Source of the DNA: Nemophila menziesii
Lineage: Eukaryota > Streptophyta > Magnoliopsida > Boraginales > Hydrophyllaceae
Direction: 5' to 3'
Assembly (NCBI GenBank): GCA_029959085.1
Contig: JARWIR010000018.1
Span: 20,335,001 to 20,399,000, forward strand
DNA length: 64,000 nt
Of the stretch, positions 57,185-64,000 are shown piece by piece. Under the pieces are notes generated by a model, which was given only the letters and a program-made list of their open reading frames with translations, was not told the DNA's origin and did no database searches. Position 1 is the first letter of the stretch. The number at the start of each line of letters is the position of its first letter. Made by a program: the position numbers and the translations under genes.

Positions 57185-57510
57185 ATTGAAGAAAAATCCA
57201 AAACATTCCACTTTGTGGATGAAAAGCATGAGGAGTCACGTGAAGTCCCAACACGCCGAGTTATGACAAAGGAACACAAAAGGAATTCCACAATAAACTC
57301 ATGAATAAGAGAATCAAAAGTGAGTTTGGGGTTGGTGACGTAGTTGCATGGAAAACCACTAAGCCAGAGAATAGACCACGAGGATTAAAGAATTTGTGGA
57401 TGGGTATGTTTGTTGTTACAAGAGTGGTTTCAGAAAAACTGATTGAAATACAAGCTAAGAAGGGTCACACACTTCGAATAGTAGATGTGCATAGCCCCAC
57501 CATCTGTTAG
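57185..57510 (+). pseudogene. Element E integrase C-terminal-like tail joined to protease
   Basis: From 57301 an open frame reads SEFGVGDVVAWKTTKPENRP, then LKNLWMGMFVVTRVV and EKLIEIQAKKGHTLRIVDVH. This fits the VGDKVL...LKxxWxGPFVVT...VEI pattern at the end of gypsy integrase, and the post-pol spacer follows within 40 bases. It lies only about 120 bases after the protease end. Element B has a similar EFGV...ENRPR segment after its protease. Confidence 0.7.
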
Positions 57511-58153
57511 GGCGGCTACATAATTATGAGATAATCGAGGTAACACGTTGAACTTTAAAAGACGTTAAACAAAAGTTCTTTCTAGGAGACATCCCACCGT
57601 ATTTTATGTTTTTATATTTTTTCTTTTTGTTTAGATTAGTTATTTTATATGTTTTTAAGTGCACATTGCAGTAATAAGGAAGCAATGAATGTTTTTTGAT
57701 TTGTAGACTGTAGGTATGCAATGGTTCGAGTTTTGGGTGAAAATTGGAAAAAAATTGGATTTTAAAAAGGGTTGGACAGAAGAATTTCACGGTACACCGC
57801 ACGACACCGTCAGATAAAGAGAATGGAGAAGGTTAGTTACATCTATTGCGAAAATCATAAACCTTAAGCCTCTCTTTTTTCCCCAAGACACCCAGACTCC
57901 ATGAAACACCATTGAAGCTTCACCTGACATCAAAACACCACCAAATAACCATATATTCATATTTGAATCCTTCCCTACCTTCCTATAAACAAGAATCAAA
58001 CACCCGAATCATTCAACAACACCTAGAATCCAAGAAACAAAAGCAAAATTTTCAAAATCTTTTTCCAAAATTCATTAAACCCATATCATCAGAGAAAGAG
58101 TTCATCCTAAATCACATAGATATTTATCATCTTTACACCGCTCCTAACCCAAT
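57511..58153 (+). other. Element E post-pol spacer
   Basis: The spacer phrase CGAGGTAACACGTTGAACTT followed by GACGTTAAACAAAAG recurs at 61002 and 41971 in the related copies. One GGTACACCGC motif lies at 57789-57802. No convincing accessory ORF is seen before the insertion at 58154. Confidence 0.65.
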
Positions 58154-59637
58154 TGATGTCTCCTCATTTGTGATACTAAAATCTATTTCCGAGACATCAT
58201 TTTAGGCGTATTTATTAGTTTATAGGTCGAATTTAGCTTGATTTAGTACACTTTCCCATTTAGTGTCTTGAATTGATTATTTATTATTTTAGAGCATATT
58301 GGGTTTAATTATTTATTTAGTGTGAAGCTTTAGAGATATATGGTAATTAATTAGAGACCAAGTTGGTAAAGAGAGCTAAAGAAAAGAAAATAAACATGGT
58401 AATTGAAGATAAGGAAGTAAAGGCTAAAAACATGGAAAAGGAAAACCTGCCTTAAATCTGAATTTCTGCACGTACGACCATAAATCAGCTTATATCTTAA
58501 AAACGGGGAGGAATTTGCAGAAACAGTCAAGAGAAAAGTTGAATATCTTTCCCAGGCGATGAATTTGGTATACTCATACGCATCAATCGGATAAGTATTG
58601 AAGCTGCTAGGACCAAAACAAAAGCGGGGCTGATTGCATGTTTTGGGCTACGAATTTGAGTTGGGCTAGGAGGCCATATTTACCTTTTCCTTCAAGAAAA
58701 CGAATTAGGTCAACCTATACACTATAAATACAGCCTCTTAACACTCTAAAATCATCCTTGACCAAACCTTAAGGTCAGGAAGAAGCTACAACACAAGAAG
58801 AGAAGTCTGGAAGGAGCTGTGCATCAATTATGTCTCCTTCAACCTTTAATTCTGTAATTCTTTTCTTTTCTCTTCTTAGTATGAATTAATTCTATTTAGT
58901 TTGAGTTTTAAAATATATGTATGAACCCTAGTTTTGATTGACATCTATCTAATTTGATTGAATTTATATTTTGATTTCTCTGTTTATGTGTTGGATTTAT
59001 ATTCTGTGTTCTTTATGGTTGCAAACATATAGGATTACCATCATAGTAGTTAGATAACCGGTATATTTGACTATAGAATTAGCACATAACGTCTAGAATA
59101 AGGTTTGATTAGACAACCCAGACTAACTAGATAGTCAATGGTTTAGTGTATTGCTATTTTATCAATTGCAGGAACAGTTTGCTTAGGTTCTTATTGACAC
59201 AGGTAAACCCTATTTGAAACTACCTAGCGCAATTGAAACCAAACTATTGAAATACTACATGATTCATACCTTACATATTTAGAACGGAAAAACTAGTGGG
59301 GATTACATGCTAATTACTCAAGCTAAACTATCATACTATCTTCTTTTCTTTTATTTAATTTTCTGTCTTTAATTTATTAGTTTAGTTTTATTATTTAAAA
59401 ACCAAATAAATATCTATCTATCTCTTCTTTCTACTTGCGTATTATCTATTCTAACTCTTATATTTGCAGTTGAATATTTGCATAAGTTCTTCTTAACCTT
59501 CGTAGTCCCTGAGGAACGAATTCTACTTATTCATTAAAACTTGCATACGATCTGTATACTTGCAGAACCGTGCTCAGCTTAGGGTGTTTATTTGCACTTA
59601 TTTTATACATCTTTTTATCACACCTTAGGCGACACCA
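58154..59637 (+). repeat. TR-GAG copy 2 5' LTR, 1484 bp
   Basis: TGATGTCTCC to GGCGACACCA, highly similar to the solo LTR 9320-10806 and to the reverse complement of copy 1 LTRs. TATA box at 58723-58730. Confidence 0.93.
58723..58730 (+). promoter_or_regulatory. TATA box of copy 2 LTR
   Basis: TATAAATA in ACACTATAAATACAGCC, the same context as in the solo LTR at 9891. Confidence 0.65.
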
Positions 59638-59643
59638 AGTTTT

Positions 59644-59662
59644 TGGCGCCGCTGCCGGGGAC
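59644..59662 (+). other. TR-GAG copy 2 primer-binding site
   Basis: TGGCGCCGCTGCCGGGGAC six bases after the LTR end. Confidence 0.92.
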
Positions 59663-59764
59663 TACATCGTTAGTCCTTGTGCGATTATCTAGTGCTTATA
59701 TTTTAGTTAGTTCTATTTTACGCTTTTCTTTTTAGTTTTTGTTTTACAGATTTTTTTTCCAGGC

Positions 59765-60900
59765 AAGAGCAGATTTATTAGGAAAGGAAAGTTTTGTATT
59801 ATTAGATCCTACAGAAGCTAATTATTGAGTACGTTCTTGAAACCAAGAGAAGTTGGCTGATTAAATCAGAAAAACAAAAAGAGACTTTAGAATCTCTAAA
59901 GCTCAAAGAGTTAAACCAACAACTTGAGGAATTACGAGAACAAGCGCGAAAACTAGCTCAGATAAATCTAGTACATACCTCACCTTCATGTTCTAGTTGT
60001 GGAGCAAGAGATCACTCGTGGGAATATTGCATGAATAATCCAGCTTCAATTTCCTTCATACCTTATCAAAGAAACCATTATTATGATGGTTATTATCAAT
60101 CTCAAGGAAATTACGCTGATTATCAGCCCCCACAGAATTACAATTGGGTCGGAAATCAACAGACTTATTATCAACCACGACCACAATCTTATTATCCTCC
60201 ACAACCTATCTATCAAGAAGCGTCGATTTATAATGAAGCTTATCAAGAACCACTTTCTTATTCAATGCAACAAACCATACAAGAGCAACCTTCGAGTTTG
60301 AATTCAAGCATGGCTAAGATAATGAACTTAATAGAAGAAAGGGAGCAAAGAAGCCAAAACTCATCCAAGGCGCTTAAGAATATTGAGCATACCATGTCAC
60401 AAATGGTGAATAAACTTCAAATCTTTGCAAAAAGGCAACTCCCAAGTGATACTCGTGCTCCAGAAGATAATGTTTGTCATGCAGTTGAATTAAGAAGTGG
60501 AAAACAATTACCTCCACCTAGAGTAGAACCAGAACCAACCTCTAACCCTGAAAAAGTGGTTGAAGAAACAATTAAAAACAAGGTTGAAGAGGTAATTGAA
60601 CAAACAAGTGTCCCAAAGAAGACACATGAAAAGAAAGAGAGCCCGGTGGTAACCAACACACGTCCTCCTCCTCCGCCATTCCCGTCACGTGTCAGAAATC
60701 AAAACAATGAAAAAGAATTCAAGAAGTTCCTTGACATAGTGAACGAGTTAAAGATCAACATCCCGTTTGTAGAAGCTCTCACAAGAATGTCAAAATATCG
60801 TAAGTTCATGAAGGACATTCTTTCTAACAAACGGAGTTTAGAAACCGAAGAGATGAATGGATTGCCAGAGGAGTGTAATGCTAGAGTTACCACCAGATGA
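59765..60900 (+). pseudogene. Capsid-less Gag of TR-GAG copy 2
   Basis: The head reads LLGKESFVLLDPTEAN, then a stop and frame change near 59825, a coiled-coil (LNQQLEELREQARKLAQ), a zinc knuckle CX2CX4HX4C with its four ligands between 59989 and 60030, and a 289-codon open frame. That frame has the Tyr/Gln/Pro-rich part, VELRSGKQLPPPRVEPEP, PFVEALTRMSKYRKFMKDIL and then NGLPEECNARV. The head begins at the same point after the capsid as in copy 1. A polypyrimidine run and CAG (59745-59761) precede it and could serve as a splice acceptor. Confidence 0.82.
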
Positions 60901-61247
60901 ACCTCTACCCACAAAATCTTGGATGGCACCATCCATGATTATAAAGAATCGAGCTGAAAAGTTCGTGGGAATTAGAGGTAAGGGGTGGAAATTTCGTCAA
61001 TCGTAATCGAGGTAACGCGTCTAACTTTGAAAGACGTTAAACAAAAGTGCTATACGGGAGACAACCCGTAGTTTCTTTTATGTTTTTATGTTTTTATGTT
61101 TTTATGTTTTTAATTTAATTTAGTTTAGTTGTTTTTAGTTGATATTGCATATTTGATAAAGGTATTAGTGTTTTTGATGCTTAGGTATTGGAGAAATCGA
61201 GTTCGGGAGGAGAAAACGAAATTTTTCGGAAAAATCAGACCCTCGGT
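60901..61247 (+). other. TR-GAG copy 2 post-gag spacer
   Basis: Contains the shared phrase around 60995-61070 (CGAGGTAACGCG, GACGTTAAACAAAAGTGC, GGGAGACAACCCG) and a short tandem repeat at 61081-61112. Pol is absent where it would normally lie upstream of this spacer. Confidence 0.75.
61081..61112. repeat. 8-bp tandem repeat (TGTTTTTA)4
   Basis: Four uninterrupted TGTTTTTA units in the post-gag spacer. Confidence 0.9.
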
Positions 61248-61678
61248 CCGGTATACCGCGCCTTAGCCCCGGTATACCGCAGAGGAGAAAACCCGTAATA
61301 CGGGTAAGAGACTCGGGTTTTATGCCGAGAGTAAAAAAAATGAAGGAGGTCAGCTCCGGTATACCGGGCCCCATGGCCAGTATACCGCCCACACCCGCTG
61401 TGTCGAAAAAAACAATTTGGAAACAATCTTAGAAAACTTCGGCAAGTCATATCTTTGCGCTCGGATGTCGGAATCAGGTGATCTTTGAGCCTAAACTGCA
61501 TAACTTTTCGAGATCTAGCTGCTGGGGAGATTTTCGTTCTCTACCGGTATACCGGGCAGAACACCGGTATGCCGGCCAAAAAACCCGTAATACGGGTAGG
61601 AGACTCGGGTTATATGCCGAGAGGAAGAATTTCGAAGCCAGAACTCTGGTATACCGGGCCCTACTGCCGGTTTACCGC
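61248..61678. repeat. Palindromic CCGGTATACCGG motif array, copy 2
   Basis: Eight motifs in four pairs: 61248-61259 with 61269-61280, 61356-61367 with 61378-61389, 61544-61555 with 61564-61575, and 61646-61657 with 61667-61678. Two (61356, 61544) are perfect 12-bp palindromes. Pair members are 8-10 bases apart. A 15-bp hairpin ACCCGTAATACGGGT sits after the first and third pairs (61291-61305, 61583-61597), followed each time by an ACTCGGGTT...ATGCCGAGAG phrase, so the whole unit is duplicated. Confidence 0.9.
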
Positions 61679-62100
61679 CCGGAACTGCTGGAGAGAGGAA
61701 TTTTTCGCGTTTTTCAGGTTATAAGGGTGAGGAGGTTGATCTATTACGAACTTTTCAATCCTTAAGCTTCTCCTTCTTCCCCAAACCTCTCCCAACTCCA
61801 TTGGAGCTTCATAAAACCTTCCCTAATCATCAAAACACTACCCAATCACCATAAAAACACATCCAATCCTTTCTCCATATCATTACAAAGAGAATTCAAC
61901 CACCCAAATCATACCAAAACACATTGAATCCAAGAATCAAAAGCTTAAATTTCAGAAATTCATCCTACAAATTCTTAGATCCATACCAATTCATGAATAA
62001 TCCATCTTACCCATATAGAGAATCATCATCAAAACACCTTTCCTAACCCAAATAAAGCACCAATAATCAAGAGTTTCAAATTTCAAGAGTGGTTAAAGCT

Positions 62101-62525
62101 TTGAGTTGGGGGTCAATTGAGATGATTAAGAGAACATAAACATTATCTAATATAAGGGAGATGAAGAAAAGCAAGGTATGGATCCTATTGAGAAGAAATC
62201 AAGTGAGAAAAGTTCTAGTTCCAATTCAAAAGGTGAAACAGGTTAAGAGAAGAGAGGTCAGCTAGCTGTGTTTGATTCAATGGGCAAAAAGGTTCCAGCT
62301 TTAGTGAAGAAAACAACACAACCTCTACAAATCAAAGACCCTACACCCATAGAAGAAGAGAAAGCTTCAATGGCCATGATAGCTTCTCCGAAGAAACAAT
62401 TAAAGGAACTACCTTTTGCTTATGAGAAAGTATTTGAAGAAGAAGTTGATAAAGGAGAATACAAAATGATTCTTGGAGATTAGAGAAAGATTGGGTTGGT
62501 CTACGTTAATGGTAAGACTTTCTAA
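62101..62525 (+). pseudogene. Accessory ORF of copy 2, type I
   Basis: A broken version of the copy 1 ORF. After the TTGAGTTGGGGGTC motif the ATG frame stops within six codons, and a later frame (62268-62483) reads FDSMGKKVPALVKKTTQPLQ and KELPFAYEKVFEEEVDKGEY. A stop replaces one codon in ILGD-RKIGLVYVNG. The downstream codons still match copy 1 in frame, so decay is by point change. Confidence 0.7.
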
Positions 62526-64000
62526 AACACGTTCTTTTTGTTGAATTGTATTTTGTGAGGAGAAAAAGAGGATGTGGCACAGTTGATCTATGAGGAGGTG
62601 ATACGATTCTTCGACTTCTCCCATGTCGTTATTTAATGCAATATCCTACTATGATCACGTGTCTTGATCGAAAAGCGAATATAATTTTGGGTGAAGAAGA
62701 AACACGTGAGTTTAAGATGAGTAACAATATTGACAATGCTTGGATCTAAGAGTAATTACGCAACTTTCAAAAGAAGAAAAGGAGTACATCATAACACTCC
62801 GTGAGCAATTAAAGAAAAATCCAGCAAAATCCTATCTTGGATGTCGATAAGGCGAGGTAATAGCCTCGAAGAGTATGTTTTCTTTCTTCCCTACCATTTC
62901 TTTATGTGCAATATGTATGCTAATTTTAAATTTTATTTCTTTCTTGAGTCTTTTTCGAGTCGTGGGGACACGGCTCACTTTTGAGTTGGGGGTGGGGATT
63001 CGTTGTCCTCATCTTCCTTTTTGTTTTTTTCATAGAATTTAAAAAATTTTGGGTTGAAATAGGCATAGAATATGTTGAATGTACCTATTGAGCATGATTT
63101 TAATTAGGTCAATAATAGTAAGTAGTATGTTTTTGAAAGATGCTACAAATATGTTTAACATGCATGTATGAAAACAGGAAATAAAAGATAGAAAAGTTAA
63201 TGAGCAATGCTAAGAAGTTACGTTGAAACTTAGGGAGAGTTATTTGGTGTGTAGAATGCGAGGTTTGAAATTAGTTGAAAACCCGCTTATCTATGAACTA
63301 GTAGTGAAAACGTAACAAATTCTGGTAGTTAGAAAAATGAATAAGGCAGTTCATTCATATTGAAGCCACTTGAAGCCTTTTATACCTTCTCACCTTTTTA
63401 TTTGATGATTGTTATTATTTATCCGTCTTAGCCCCTCTGAGCCTTTCTAAAGCCTTTTATTTAACCAAATTATAATCCATACCCTTAGTTTGTAGGACTT
63501 ATCTATATGACCCGCACTCGAATCGCAAAACCTGAAACAAGTCGTTTTTAGAGCTTGAGTTTGGGGTGGTGGGTTTCATCATTAGGGAACATTGGGTTTG
63601 GTAATTGTGATTGTGATTTTATTGATGATGAAAAATTTATTATTGTAACCCTTTGGCGGGGTAATAGTGAATGAAAAAGAAGCTACGAGCTAAAATTGCC
63701 AACAAGGGCATAAAAAGAAAAAATATATATGAAAAAAATAGCGTGATATCTCAACAATAAAAAGAGAGTCACAGCTATACAAAAGAAAAAATTGATATGA
63801 AAAGAATATATATTCGGACCGGCAAAGTGGAAATTGTATACCATCACAAAAGGTTTTATTTGGGATTAATTGGGGATGCAAATCAAAAGTATCAATAAAT
63901 TGGGTTGAGTGAGAACATCTTCGAGTGAAAACTCAAGCTCTAGGGCGATTCGTTGATGGCTAGTGAGGAGAGAGCCAAAAGCTCACTTTTCATTATCCAA
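62526..64000 (+). other. TR-GAG copy 2 3' non-coding region
   Basis: Polypurine-like motifs at 62981-62993 and 63555-63573. The region aligns by eye with the reverse complement of 31080-32390. No known coding motif is seen. Confidence 0.75.

Larger units (their letters stand above)
54300..58153 (+). mobile_element. Ty3/gypsy element E, RT-less
   Basis: It contains a left-truncated LTR (to 55518), PBS (55525-55542), gag relic, protease relic and an integrase C-terminal-like segment directly after the protease, then the post-pol spacer (57535-57600). RT, RNase H and most of integrase are absent. It is interrupted at 58154 by TR-GAG copy 2. Confidence 0.85.
58154..64000 (+). mobile_element. TR-GAG copy 2, runs past the window end
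   Basis: LTR 58154-59637, PBS 59644-59662, capsid-less gag relic, motif array, accessory ORF relic and 3' non-coding region. It parallels copy 1 throughout on the opposite strand. By comparison the 3' LTR should begin about 400 bases beyond 64000. The base 5-mer before it is CCAAT, so a TSD partner would lie outside the window. It is inserted in element E. Confidence 0.92.

Noticed and set aside
57301..57510. A host chromodomain or Tudor-like small gene
   Set aside because: The pattern and position right before the gypsy post-pol spacer fit the integrase C-terminal tail better.
60046..60301. Alternative open frames across the gag Tyr/Gln-rich segment
   Set aside because: They overlap the zinc-knuckle Gag frame, which matches copy 1 and known gag ends. 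The others are shadow frames.
61248..61678. Bacterial operator cluster or recombination sites
   Set aside because: The context is a plant retrotransposon with LTR, PBS and gag, and nothing prokaryotic is present.
1..64000. tRNA or rRNA genes
   Set aside because: No cloverleaf or rRNA-like segment was noticed by eye. The only tRNA-related sequences are retrotransposon primer sites. A dedicated tRNA scan was not possible here.

Overview
This window is plant nuclear DNA, almost certainly from a dicot-like intergenic or pericentromeric region. It is AT-rich and filled with decayed, nested retrotransposons. I find no intact host gene. The only host-derived coding sequence is a broken copy of ribosomal protein eL32 at 27.8-28.1 kb.

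Layout. 0.6-5.8 kb: a Ty1/copia element on the minus strand with one whole LTR, one cut LTR and a frameshifted gag-PR-IN-RT-RH. 5.8-9.3 kb: the 3' part of an Athila/Tat-like Ty3/gypsy element (element A), whose LTR start is interrupted by a related solo LTR (9.3-10.8 kb). 11.4-14.7 kb: a badly decayed chromovirus-like gypsy on the minus strand. 15.3-16.3 kb: a foldback, MULE-like DNA transposon with a perfect 9-bp target duplication. 16.8-19 kb: LINE 3' fragments. 19-23.4 kb: gypsy element B (LTR, PBS, gag, protease), inserted in a long LINE that runs to 27.7 kb. 28.8-41.7 kb: one LINE split by a solo LTR (37.1-38.7 kb, TSD GTAAT) and by a complete 7.4-kb gag-only gypsy derivative (29.1-36.5 kb, TSD ATACA), here called TR-GAG copy 1. 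41.8-45.9 kb: the 3' half of a related element (copy 3). 45.9-54.3 kb: four LINE copies or fragments, one bounded by a 12-bp target duplication. 54.3-58.2 kb: gypsy element E, with protease joined directly to the integrase C-terminus. 58.2-64 kb: a second gag-only element (TR-GAG copy 2), running off the window.

The most interesting content is the gypsy group A, B, E, copy 1, copy 2 and copy 3. Those with the relevant part preserved share LTRs of about 1.5 kb, a TGGCGCCGCTGCCGGGGAC-type primer site and a long 3' internal region. No complete pol is present in any of them. TR-GAG copies 1 and 2 share the same loss of the capsid half of gag and of all pol. B and E seem to share a protease-to-integrase-tail fusion. 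The 3' region holds three things standard annotation does not explain: arrays of palindromic CCGGTATACCGG-like motifs, four polypurine-like TTGAGTTGGGGGT motifs at conserved spacing (the last is the true PPT), and one of two unrelated-looking accessory ORFs on the same backbone. These look like non-autonomous lineages that would depend on a partner element for reverse transcription.

Coordinates of LTR and TSD edges come from direct reading and are good to a few bases. Edges of decayed LINE and gypsy internal regions are approximate.
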